64,000 bases of DNA from the NCBI RefSeq assembly GCF_019024285.1, contig NZ_WMKZ01000001.1, positions 186,001 through 250,000 of the forward strand, in the 5' to 3' direction. This DNA is from Alkalihalobacterium elongatum. Lineage in GTDB: Bacteria > Bacillota > Bacilli > Bacillales > Bacillaceae_F. Below the pieces are notes generated by a model. That model had not been told where the DNA came from and made no database searches. It saw only the letters and a program-made list of their open reading frames with translations. This document shows positions 1 to 8,410 of this stretch, piece after piece (the first letter of the stretch is position 1; each line of letters starts with the position of its first letter). Both the position numbers and the translations under genes were made by a program.

Positions 1-234
1 GGAATAATCGATACGTTGTGAACTTGAAAACTCCATCGTAACAACCTCACCCGATTGATTCATAACTTCATAGTTAAACACCAGCGGGCTCTCTTCAACT
101 AGACTGATCACCATATCACCGTCAATCATTTGATCTCCCCCACTATTCGAGTCCTGGCTTGCTTTTTCACTCCCTAAACCACATCCAGTTAACATCATTC
201 CTATCGCTAGTAGAAAAACAAAGAATTTTTTCAT
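1..234 (-). CDS. BsuPI-domain lipoprotein (3' end beyond window)
   Basis: The first 78 codons are present; the gene runs off the left edge. The N-terminus is a lipoprotein signal: KK, a hydrophobic stretch, then the lipobox MLTGC with the lipidated Cys at residue 17. A Ser/Gly/Asp-rich linker follows, then VFNYEVMNQSGEVVTMEF and SSQRID, which match the start of the BsuPI (intracellular proteinase inhibitor) domain as found in many Bacillus lipoproteins. The ATG is preceded by AAGGGGGATGTCGTA, a good ribosome binding site. Role is unproven; the family name comes from a protease inhibitor, but most members are uncharacterised surface lipoproteins. Confidence 0.7.
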   Translation of the reverse strand, partial: MKKFFVFLLAIGMMLTGCGLGSEKASQDSNSGGDQMIDGDMVISLVEESPLVFNYEVMNQSGEVVTMEFSSSQRIDYS

Positions 235-334
235 TACGACATCCCCCTTTTTATTTATCTACTTTATATGACGTTATAGTATAGAAAAGGTTTCAAAAAA
301 ATTGTAAGCTTGTACCTTAAAATTGGATATATAA

Positions 335-415
335 AAGTGTCAGGCATCCAACCACAAAGTATTATTGTTCTATAATAAAGAACTATAACATTTGATTAAG
401 GAAGCACTGACACTT
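335..415. repeat. Spaced inverted repeat AAGTGTCAG...CTGACACTT
   Basis: Two 9-bp arms (335-343 and 407-415) are separated by 63 bp, just downstream of the stop codon of the following minus-strand SDR gene. The arm core GTGTCAG(GCA) resembles, with changes, the GGTGCCTGGCACC repeats found at three other gene ends in this window. It may be a degenerate copy or a weak terminator; no T-run follows it. Confidence 0.45.
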
Positions 416-426
416 ATAAGTTACAT

Positions 427-1338
427 TTATGAACTAACCATCATTCCCCCATTAACATGCAGGACTTGACCTGTGACATACTTTGAATCGTCCGCAGCTA
501 GATATACATAAGTTGGGGCTAACTCAAACGGTTGACCAGCTCGTTTTAATGGTACATCTGTACCAAATATTTTCACTTCTTCAGCTGGAAACGAAGATGG
601 GATGAGCGGTGTCCAAATTGGACCTGGAGCAACAGCATTAACTCGGATCTTTAGCTCTGCGAGGTTTTGGGATAATGACCGTGTAAATGCAACTACCGCA
701 CCTTTTGATGAAGTATAATCAATTAATGTCTCATGCCCTTCATAAGGTACGACAGATGTTGTGTTAATAATACTATTCCCTTCTTTTAAATAAGGAAGAG
801 CAAACTTTGTCATATAAAAAAACGAATGAATATTTGTCTTAAATGTTTCATCCCATTGTTCAATTGAAATATCAAGTAAACTTTTTTGAACATACTGAAC
901 TGCATGGTTATTCACTAAAATATCTATTGTGCCAAAGTTTTTTACTGTTTCATTTATAATATAATCGCAATGGGTTGGCTCTTTTAGATCAGCTATATAA
1001 AGCAAACATTGCTGACCAAGCTCTTCCACCCTTCTCTTTGTGCGAAATGCATCTTCATTTTCATATTCTTTAAAATATGGAAGGACGACATTTGCTCCTT
1101 CTTTTGCAAAAGCGATAGCAACTGCAGCGCCGATTCCACTATCTCCACCTGTAATAATAGCTACTTTATTTTTCAGCTTTTTGCTACCTTTATAGTTAGG
1201 ATTTTCAATAATTGGCTTAGGTTCCATTAGTCGTTCAATCCCAGGATGAAAATCTTGTTCCTGAGGAGGAAACGATATTAGCTGTTCCTCACATTTTTCT
1301 TCGACTCCGAAATACGGATACTTAGGATATTCTTTCAT
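427..1338 (-). CDS. SDR-family oxidoreductase, YdaD/GSP39-like
   Basis: A 303-residue short-chain dehydrogenase of the extended N-terminal type (about 55 residues before the Rossmann fold), as in the Bacillus general stress protein 39 (YdaD) and YhdF/YhxC group. Visible motifs are the NAD(P)-binding TGGDSGIG at 63-70, NNHA at 143-146 in place of NNAG, Ser195, and the catalytic Tyr208-x3-Lys212. VNAVAPGPIWTPLIP near 233-247 is the conserved segment of this subgroup. GGGGGG lies six bases before the ATG. Substrate unknown; YdaD-type proteins belong to the SigB stress regulon in B. subtilis, which I cannot confirm here. It is transcribed alone, with yycC upstream on the same strand but separated by a terminator. 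Confidence 0.88.
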   Translation of the reverse strand: MKEYPKYPYFGVEEKCEEQLISFPPQEQDFHPGIERLMEPKPIIENPNYKGSKKLKNKVAIITGGDSGIGAAVAIAFAKEGANVVLPYFKEYENEDAFRTKRRVEELGQQCLLYIADLKEPTHCDYIINETVKNFGTIDILVNNHAVQYVQKSLLDISIEQWDETFKTNIHSFFYMTKFALPYLKEGNSIINTTSVVPYEGHETLIDYTSSKGAVVAFTRSLSQNLAELKIRVNAVAPGPIWTPLIPSSFPAEEVKIFGTDVPLKRAGQPFELAPTYVYLAADDSKYVTGQVLHVNGGMMVSS

Positions 1339-1495
1339 CGTATCCCCCCTAATTTATGAATCCACTTAACTCGTTTACATATAGTAGGTTCTTACCTATG
1401 GACTCTATACAGTATTCATAGTTAAATTGTCCTGTGTATGATCAAATATTTCAGTTAGGAACTTGATTTTTTCTTTATTTAGTGGAGAATACATT

Positions 1496-1535
1496 AAAAA
1501 ACACCTAAACCCATACCTAAAGGGCCCAAGTGTTT
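1496..1535 (-). terminator. Rho-independent terminator of yycC
   Basis: On the minus strand a 14-bp stem (AAACACTTGGGCCC pairing with GGGTTTAGGTGTTT, including several G-U pairs) with a 9-nt loop is followed by TTT, giving six T in all. It begins about 14 bases after the yycC stop. Confidence 0.8.
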
Positions 1536-1548
1536 TCAGTAAAGCCAT

Positions 1549-1707
1549 TTATTGTTTTTCTTCTTGTTCTTTCTTTTCTGCAGCTTCTGCCTCAGCCAAT
1601 TTAGCTAGAAGAATATGTTGTGGCATGTGCATTATCTGTTCTAACGGCATATTTAAAGATTTCGCTAACTTTTGCGCTGTTTCTGCTGAAATTTGTAGTG
1701 GTCTCAT
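1549..1707 (-). CDS. yycC: YycC family small protein
   Basis: A 52-residue protein starting MRPLQISAETAQKLAKSL and containing the conserved MPQHILLAKLAEAE block, which is the signature of the YycC family (about 50 residues, Bacillaceae). The C-terminus is a charged, probably helical Glu/Lys-rich tail. Two ATGs are adjacent (1708-1710 and 1705-1707). GGAGG at 1716-1720 is 8 bases from the second, which also gives the family's usual MRPLQIS start, so I chose that one. Function is unknown in the family. It has its own terminator. Confidence 0.85.
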   Translation of the reverse strand: MRPLQISAETAQKLAKSLNMPLEQIMHMPQHILLAKLAEAEAAEKKEQEEKQ

Positions 1708-1838
1708 CATGAATTCCTCCAGTATTACCCTTCATTTGTAATATCATTCAATTAATATGTTACTAGTATATCATCTATTTTACCTCTAACAAAACTGTTG
1801 AGAAATTATATTCGTTCTTGCTATTACTAATATAAATA

Positions 1839-2330
1839 CTACTTTTTCGCCTGTACAACATAAAAAGTTCCTAACGCATGTGCTATCAGCGTTTCATTTT
1901 CATCTTCAATATTACATTGAGCAACTACGGTTGTTTTTCCCTTATGCAAGAAATTGGTTTTAGCATAGAGCTTTTCTCCAGTGCCATTTTTTATAAAATT
2001 CATTTTTAGTTCAAGGGTAAAAACTTTTTCACCTTCTTTTAAATGATTATTGATGATTTCTTTCCCGATGCAAATATCAGCAAATGTATACAGTGCTCCT
2101 CCCTGAGCAACGCCGAAATAATTTTCATTAAATTTTCCTAATCTAATAAAATCTCTACCTTTTTCATCTTGGTCTACCCCTATAAATCTCCCAAAGTAGT
2201 GAAGGTTATATTTCCCCTCCCCTTTTACCTTTGGACTTTTATACGCCATGATCACACGATGAATTTCTTCTAGTTCACTTGTAGAAAGTCCTTGTAATTC
2301 GTCAATGATCTTATCAAACAACGTTATCAC
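1839..2330 (-). CDS. PaaI-type hotdog-fold thioesterase
   Basis: 163 residues with a single hotdog domain. N70...GVAQGGALYTFAD (73-85) is the loop and start of the long helix that carries the active site in PaaI/YdiI-type acyl-CoA thioesterases; an Asp at 85 follows. The last 70 residues contain the strands LELKMNFIKNGTGEKLYAK and HKGKTTVVAQCNI, typical of the fold. The first 35 residues form a helical extension. Likely hydrolyses an acyl- or aryl-CoA; substrate not readable. Start is uncertain: GTG at 2328-2330 has a close AAAGG, while TTG at 2319-2321 has GGTGAT at better spacing. Confidence 0.75.
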   Translation of the reverse strand: MITLFDKIIDELQGLSTSELEEIHRVIMAYKSPKVKGEGKYNLHYFGRFIGVDQDEKGRDFIRLGKFNENYFGVAQGGALYTFADICIGKEIINNHLKEGEKVFTLELKMNFIKNGTGEKLYAKTNFLHKGKTTVVAQCNIEDENETLIAHALGTFYVVQAKK

Positions 2331-2371
2331 CGACCTTTTCTGTATATTTTAATAACATATTGTTTAGACCG

Positions 2372-3277
2372 CTACTCCCTAAATTCATTCAATCTAGCAA
2401 AGAAATCCTGTAAAAATTCGTAAAATAGTTGCTCTGTTGGCAGTAATACTCGTTCTGTAGGGGTGATAACTCCTACTGTACGCGTAACGCTTGGTTCCAT
2501 TAACGGTATTTTTACAGTCGATCGTGGCAAGCTGTCTACTAGTGTAACTTCAGGCATTAGAGTAACGCCAAGCCCTGCTGACACAAGTCCTTTCAAAGCA
2601 TCGATATCGTCCCCTTCAAATGCGACATGAGGGTGGAATCCGAGCTCTGTACAAGCATTAACAACAATATTTCTAAAAACAAATCCTTCTGGTAATAATA
2701 CAAAAGGATCATCTTTTAAATCTAATAATTTTATAGAAGAACGGTCAGATAGAGGATGATGCATTGGCAAAAGCGCTACAACATTTTCTGTGAATAATAT
2801 TTTGCTCTTAACTTTCTTTTCTTGCATTGGTACGGGGCCTATCAATGCCATATTAAATTCGCCTTTAACAACCCCGTCAATCAAATCGCGATATAGTGCT
2901 TGCTTCAATTGGAATTTCGCCTCTGGATAATGTTTTCTAAAAGCATAGATTGCTGTGGGTAGTGTATATGCTGCTAGACTAATCGGGAAAGCGACTCGAA
3001 TCGTCCCTTTTTCAGGGTCTAAATATTCAGCTACTTCTCTTGTAGCATCATCAATGACATTCATCGCATGTTTCATTCTTTCTAAAAACATTTTACCAAT
3101 CGGTGTTAATTTTACACTTCGACCTTCTCTAATAAACAAATCGACACCAAGTTCATTTTCCAAATTAAAAATTTGGCGACTAACTGCAGACTGTGCTACA
3201 TGTAAGGCATCTGCCGCTTCTGTAACGTGTTCTCTTTTGGCAACTTCCATAAAATATTTTATTTGTCTGATTTCCAC
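2372..3277 (-). CDS. GltC-like LysR transcriptional regulator, divergent from gdhA
   Basis: 301 residues, usual LysR length. The N-terminal winged helix-turn-helix (MEIRQIKYFMEVAKREHVTE, then AVSRQIFNLE at about 31-40) is very like GltC, and the C-terminal co-inducer domain has the GltC-like blocks EYLDPEKGTIRVAFP, LIGPVP and LKGLVSAGLGVTLMPE. It is a paralogue of the gltC gene at 14.6 kb. The GTG start has GAGGG seven bases upstream. It is transcribed divergently from gdhA across 186 bp, the classical layout for a LysR protein controlling its neighbour. I infer that it controls gdhA, probably in response to 2-oxoglutarate/glutamate status; the effector is not shown by sequence. Confidence 0.88.
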   Translation of the reverse strand: MEIRQIKYFMEVAKREHVTEAADALHVAQSAVSRQIFNLENELGVDLFIREGRSVKLTPIGKMFLERMKHAMNVIDDATREVAEYLDPEKGTIRVAFPISLAAYTLPTAIYAFRKHYPEAKFQLKQALYRDLIDGVVKGEFNMALIGPVPMQEKKVKSKILFTENVVALLPMHHPLSDRSSIKLLDLKDDPFVLLPEGFVFRNIVVNACTELGFHPHVAFEGDDIDALKGLVSAGLGVTLMPEVTLVDSLPRSTVKIPLMEPSVTRTVGVITPTERVLLPTEQLFYEFLQDFFARLNEFRE

Positions 3278-3320
3278 CTTAGGACCCTCACTTTTTAATT
3301 AATCTCAAAAAAGCATGAAC

Positions 3321-3344
3321 TATATCGATTTTTGATATTGTTTA
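3321..3344. promoter_or_regulatory. Putative GltC-type operator upstream of gdhA
   Basis: TATATCGATTT (3321-3331) and ATATTGTTTA (3335-3344) lie in the divergent LysR/gdhA region. Both occur, in swapped order, in the gltC/gltB intergenic region. The stretch also holds the dyad ATATC-N7-GATAT (3322-3338), the form expected for a LysR-binding site. Operator function is inferred. Confidence 0.5.
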
Positions 3345-3457
3345 GATTGTTTATTTAATTATAAAATAAAATACAGTAAAAAATCTAACAAACAATAGAT
3401 TAGAAAAAAATATATAATTTCTAATCTGTGAATAAATAAATGTATTTTTGGGGGTAG

Positions 3458-4846
<1,389 letters not shown>

Positions 4847-4910
4847 TTTTAAAAAAAGGCTTATGGGATAAATAAAGTGTACCCTTTGTAAAGGACATTT
4901 TAAAAAAAGT

Positions 4911-5618
4911 CTAGGCAGCTTTAAGAAGATGACCTCTGTATTGAACAGGGGTCATCTTTTTAAAATTCCATTGATATCTATATTGATTGTAGTATGTTAT
5001 ATATTGCTTTATCTCTCTCTTTAATTCATCTAGGGTAGTACATTCTTTTATACAAGCTTCATCTTTAAAATGACCAAAGAATGATTCCTGTGGAGCGTTA
5101 TCCCAACAGTTTCCTCTTCTTGACATAGATTGGCGTAGACCAAGTTTCTTTACCGCTTTTTGGCCTTTACCGTAAAATAAATAAGTGATATCAGTTAGAA
5201 GAACTTTACCTGGAATATATTGCCCAAATTCCCGATTTAGAATGTTCGGAACCACTCTATGTTCCTGTGTAGCTTTCATCATCCGCCTATATGGATTTGC
5301 CTTTCTAATAGGGCATATAATACCGTATTTCTTCATAATTCTTCGTATTTGCTTCAAATTATAGACAATACTAAATTGACCCGCCAAAGTCATTTTGATT
5401 TGACGTGCCCCTTTCTTACGACGTTTAAAATGGAAAGCTTTCAGGATAATCTCTTTTACCTTCTCATCCGTCGCTTCCTTTTTGTTTCTACGTTTTTGTG
5501 ACTTTTCGGAGAAATAATTGTAGTAACCAGAACGTGATACACCAGCCACCTCACATAAATAACTCACCCTATTCTTAAGGTCAAACTTCTCTATAACTGA
5601 ACGGATAAGGATAAACAT
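4911..5618 (-). pseudogene. IS3-family transposase OrfB with internal deletion
   Basis: 235 residues instead of about 290-300. The N-terminal helix-turn-helix region (VAGVSRSGYYNYF, ARQIKMTL, RRIMKKYGI) is present, as are the first catalytic Asp in LLTDITYLFYG (Asp143) and the end of the integrase core with the catalytic Glu in NAPQESFFGHFKDE (Glu178). Between YGKGQKA and VKKLGLRQSMSRRG the usual section of about 60 residues, including the second catalytic Asp of the HSDQG block, is missing in frame (junction near 5150-5165). The DDE triad is therefore incomplete and the enzyme should be inactive. The frame is open upstream to a slippery site in orfA, as in active relatives. Expression would be as an OrfAB fusion. 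Confidence 0.85.
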
Positions 5619-5635
5619 TTGTTCCGGAGGTAGGG

Positions 5636-6055
5636 TTATTGGTTCCTCTTCAGCCCCCTTTCTGCAAATCGTATCTTTTTTAGAAGTTCATTTTCTGCCT
5701 TTAATAAATTATGTTGGGCTTCTAATCTTGCATATTTTTCTTCTAAAGTAAGCTCCTTATCAGTAGGTTTTCCTGAGTTACCCTTTCTTGTATCACGTAG
5801 TCCTGATATCCCATTTTCCCGATAAGCAGCACGCCATCTCTTACCTGAAAATTCAACTCGTTTTTTCCCAATAACATCTATATCAAATCCACATTCCTCA
5901 AATATTTCCCTTGGAAATTTACCATTTTCATTCTCAGCAATAAAAATATGTTTAAATTCTTCCGTATAGGTAATCCCCTTTGGACTAACTGATTTAACAT
6001 AAGGGTTATTAGAAAGTGCTTTAATCTCTTTCTCTGTAAATATCTTTTTACTCAT
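5636..6055 (-). CDS. IS3-family transposase OrfA
   Basis: 139 residues, the DNA-binding subunit of an IS150-type element. TYTEEFKHIFIAENENGK and the segment GKRWRAAYRENGISGLRD are the helix-turn-helix parts, and the C-terminal LTLEEKYARLEAQHNLLKAE is the leucine-zipper-like helix used for multimerisation. ATG at 6053-6055 has GGGG eight bases upstream; an ATG 21 bases further upstream (6074-6076) has no good site. It ends just upstream of orfB, which lies in the -1 frame. Confidence 0.85.
   Translation of the reverse strand: MSKKIFTEKEIKALSNNPYVKSVSPKGITYTEEFKHIFIAENENGKFPREIFEECGFDIDVIGKKRVEFSGKRWRAAYRENGISGLRDTRKGNSGKPTDKELTLEEKYARLEAQHNLLKAENELLKKIRFAERGLKRNQ
5675..5681 (-). other. Programmed -1 frameshift site A AAA AAG
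   Basis: On the minus strand the codons CTA AAA AAG near the end of orfA form the heptamer A-AAA-AAG, the standard slippery sequence of IS150/IS911-type elements. After a -1 slip the reading continues through GAT ACG ATT TGC without a stop into orfB, giving the OrfAB transposase. Confidence 0.75.
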
Positions 6056-6257
6056 TCGCTTTTCCCCAATCCCCATTTTTCTTAATTATACAAAAAAGTA
6101 CCCTATAGGTAGACTTTTTTTAAGTGTCTACTCTATAGGGTACATTTTATAAATCCCATAAGCCTTTTTTGCATCGCTGTCTAAGCATATTGTTGCGATC
6201 AACACTAAGCCTTAACGGGGTCTAATGTTTTGTCCCCCCCTAATCTGTAACTTTCAA

Positions 6258-6476
6258 TTATAACTTTCCTTGGCGGATCCATTGCCAGATTTTATACGTA
6301 CCAAATAGTGCAACAAAGAATACTCCGATAAGACCGATCACCCAAATCGTAAGCATATTCAATTGTTGTAAGTCGCCTGCGTTTAAAATAATAAAAATTA
6401 AAATACCAATAAACATTAGCCAAGTCATCACAATTGGAACAATGTTTATGACTCGTAAGAATTTCCCTTCCTTCAT
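6258..6476 (-). CDS. Small two-helix membrane protein, unknown
   Basis: 72 residues: a short polar N-terminus (MKEGKFLRV), two hydrophobic helices (about 9-32 and 43-62) and a basic end WQWIRQGKL. No family recognised. I chose ATG 6474-6476, preceded by GCGGGAATTGT; a GTG ten codons upstream (6504-6506) has no ribosome binding site. It follows the right half of the split gdhA terminator. Confidence 0.6.
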   Translation of the reverse strand: MKEGKFLRVINIVPIVMTWLMFIGILIFIILNAGDLQQLNMLTIWVIGLIGVFFVALFGTYKIWQWIRQGKL

Positions 6477-6717
6477 ACAATTCCCGCTTTCTATTTCAAA
6501 TCTCACTAGTAGTAAGTCAATGAGTTCTTTTTACGTTTTTTATCTTAACATACCTCACCTTTTTATCAACCTTTAAACCATGAGCCAATTTACACTACTC
6601 AAAATTACTTCGCTAACCAAATCATCCTAAACTTTTTTTATTATTACATACAGGCCTATTCACGCATTAAACTTCTTACATAGTATGTACTATCCGTGCA
6701 AGGAAGGTGGTGATCTT

Positions 6718-6861
6718 ATGAGTTACTACGGTTACGGTTGTAATTACGGATATGGCCCAGTAGCTGGTGCTGGTTATGGTCCTGGTTATGGCTTCGCGTT
6801 AATTGTTGTGTTATTCATCCTACTTATTATTGTAGGAACTGCGTTTACGCACAAGTATTAA
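6718..6861 (+). CDS. YjcZ family mini-protein (sporulation-associated)
   Basis: A 47-residue protein. A Gly/Tyr-rich N-terminus ([20 protein letters not shown]) is followed by one membrane helix [20 protein letters not shown], which is the diagnostic YjcZ/YczN signature. Members in B. subtilis are short hydrophobic proteins, several made during sporulation; the molecular role is not established. AAGGAAGGTGGTGATCTT immediately precedes the ATG. It stands alone with a strong hairpin 20 bases after the stop. Confidence 0.85.
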   Translation: MSYYGYGCNYGYGPVAGAGYGPGYGFALIVVLFILLIIVGTAFTHKY

Positions 6862-6881
6862 TCTTAAGGTAAACTCTTTGT

Positions 6882-6913
6882 ATAAAGAGCGTCGTATATT
6901 CGACGCTCTTTAT
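6882..6913 (+). terminator. Terminator after the YjcZ-family gene
   Basis: A 13-bp perfect stem (ATAAAGAGCGTCG / CGACGCTCTTTAT) with loop TATATT is followed by a weak T-rich tail (GATTTTGTTT). Confidence 0.75.
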
Positions 6914-7133
6914 GATTTTGTTTAGTGAAGTAATGCTCAGTACATCCCTTTTAGACTGGTACATTGCCAATTCCGATTAAAAACATTACTCTAATCACCC
7001 TTTAATGTGATGATTATTATGAATATTGATAGTATAATGTAACTATACACAATGAACGGGATATATTTAAACTTTTTCAGAAATATTCCCCCTTAATGTG
7101 ACAAGTCAATAAAACAAGGAGCTCTTTAGGAAA

Positions 7134-8333
7134 ATGTTAAGAAAAGGACTAGATAATTCTAACATCCAAAGAATACTTGAAGCCTTACCTTTTGGTGTGT
7201 TAATTGTCGATGCAAAAGGTAGTTTTATTTTTATTAATTCTACCGTTTACGAAATTTGGGGTTTAGATCCATCAGACTTGACCATCCACTCCGTTTATGG
7301 GGACTACGAAGGTTATTATAAAAATACAGGTCAAAAAATTTCTGGACAAGATTGGGCCATTATTCGAGCGATTGAAAAAGGAGAAACATCGTTTGGTGAA
7401 GTCATTGGCATCCAAACCTTTGATGGAAGAAATGCTACCATACTAAATTCAGCGATTCCCCTTTTCAATGATGACGGGTCAATTGCTGGTGCGGTACTAA
7501 CAATCTCTGATATTACAGAGGCTAAACAGCTTGATATTGAATTAAACATACATAAAAGATATCTTTCTAAACTTGTAGAGAGCAAAACAAAAGAGCTCCA
7601 AGAGAAAAATGAAAAATTGAAGAAAGAGATTGTTGAAAATGAAAGACTGCAAAAAAAGAAACGACAAATGGATCAACTACATTTAGTTGGAGAGATGGCT
7701 GTAGGTTTCGGACACGAAATACGTAATCGTATGACTACAGTAAAAATGCTTTTACAACTCCTATATGAAACAGATTTACCAGATCCTGAAAAAAAGCAAT
7801 TGATTTCAACCGCATTATCAGATGTTGAAAATGCAAATGATATTATTTCAGAATTTATTACACTTTCTCATAATAAAAAAGTTGAATTACATCCTAATAA
7901 CCTTAATGAGATTGTGACTGAAGCATTAAAGCTTCTTCAATCGGAACAAGATATTAATATTGACCGTTTTAATATTGAATTTATAAATCCTTTACCCACT
8001 ATTTATGCAGATAAGGAAGAAATTAAATTACTTATCATAAATCTAATGAAAAATGGCTTTGAAGCAATGGAAGATCATCAGGTTTTAACAGTTCAAACTC
8101 AAATAAAAGGAAATGACATTCTCTTAATAATCAAAGATGAAGGATCTGGTATTAATCAAACGATATTAGATAAAATTTCGACTCCTTTCTTCTCAACAAA
8201 AGATGATCATCTTGGACTTGGCTTATCCAAGTGTTATAGTATTGCCGCTAGAAATCATGCAACGATATCGATGGAAACTGGCCAAAAAGGAACAACTGTT
8301 TTGGTGGCGTTTACTACAGGCCCCAAAAAATAG
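7134..8333 (+). CDS. Orphan PAS-domain sensor histidine kinase
   Basis: 399 residues with no membrane segment. An N-terminal PAS domain (about 12-130, FGVLIVDAKGSFIFIN, ending in DITEAK) is followed by a charged coiled coil (130-182), a HisKA domain with phospho-acceptor His194 in GFGHEIRNRMTTVK, and an HATPase domain: N-box NLMKNGFEAM (303-312), G1 DEGSGI (335-340), F-box PFFSTK (351-356) and G2 GLGL (361-364). The usual Pro after HEIRN is Arg. No response regulator is adjacent, as for Kin-type sporulation kinases. The ATG is 12 bases from AAGGAG, slightly long. The signal and partner are unknown; its position between gdhA and gltD may be chance. Confidence 0.88.
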   Translation: MLRKGLDNSNIQRILEALPFGVLIVDAKGSFIFINSTVYEIWGLDPSDLTIHSVYGDYEGYYKNTGQKISGQDWAIIRAIEKGETSFGEVIGIQTFDGRNATILNSAIPLFNDDGSIAGAVLTISDITEAKQLDIELNIHKRYLSKLVESKTKELQEKNEKLKKEIVENERLQKKKRQMDQLHLVGEMAVGFGHEIRNRMTTVKMLLQLLYETDLPDPEKKQLISTALSDVENANDIISEFITLSHNKKVELHPNNLNEIVTEALKLLQSEQDINIDRFNIEFINPLPTIYADKEEIKLLIINLMKNGFEAMEDHQVLTVQTQIKGNDILLIIKDEGSGINQTILDKISTPFFSTKDDHLGLGLSKCYSIAARNHATISMETGQKGTTVLVAFTTGPKK

Positions 8334-8367
8334 TCTAGGTCCTTCATATTAAAAATTACATTACGAC

Positions 8368-8401
8368 AAAAAACTAGGAACAATTCGTTTCCTAGTTTTT
8401 T
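8368..8401. terminator. Bidirectional terminator between kinase and gltD
   Basis: A 13-bp perfect stem (AAAAAACTAGGAA / TTCCTAGTTTTTT) with an 8-nt loop has a U-tract in either direction. It serves the plus-strand kinase gene and the minus-strand gltBD operon. Confidence 0.88.
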
Positions 8402-8410
8402 AGTGGAAAT

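Larger units (their letters stand above)
4874..6148 (-). mobile_element. IS3-family (IS150-type) insertion sequence, internally deleted
   Basis: About 1275 bp, bounded by imperfect inverted repeats: TAAAGTGTACCCTTTGTAAA at the left and, reverse-complemented, TAAAATGTACCCTATAGAG at the right. Both ends share a further AAAAAAAGTCTA block about 20 bases inside. The element is flanked by the direct repeat ATAAAT (4868-4873 and 6149-6154). The exact border is ambiguous by two bases, so the duplication could be the 4-bp TAAA. It carries orfA and an orfB lacking its middle. Intact relatives are usually about 1.4-1.5 kb, consistent with loss of roughly 190 bp. Confidence 0.85.
4851..6170 (+). terminator. 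gdhA terminator hairpin, split by an IS in its loop
   Basis: The left arm (4858-4867, GGCTTATGGG, preceded by seven A) follows the gdhA stop by 11 bases. The exactly complementary right arm (6155-6164, CCCATAAGCC, followed by TTTTTT) lies 1.28 kb away on the other side of an IS element. Removing the IS and one copy of the ATAAAT duplication restores a perfect 10-bp stem with a 6-nt loop and T-tract. The interval given covers both halves and the insertion. Confidence 0.85.

Noticed and set aside
1463-1741. Open frame of 92 codons on the plus strand
   Set aside because: It lies antisense to yycC and its terminator, has no ribosome binding site, and its translation is Cys/Ser-rich shadow sequence.
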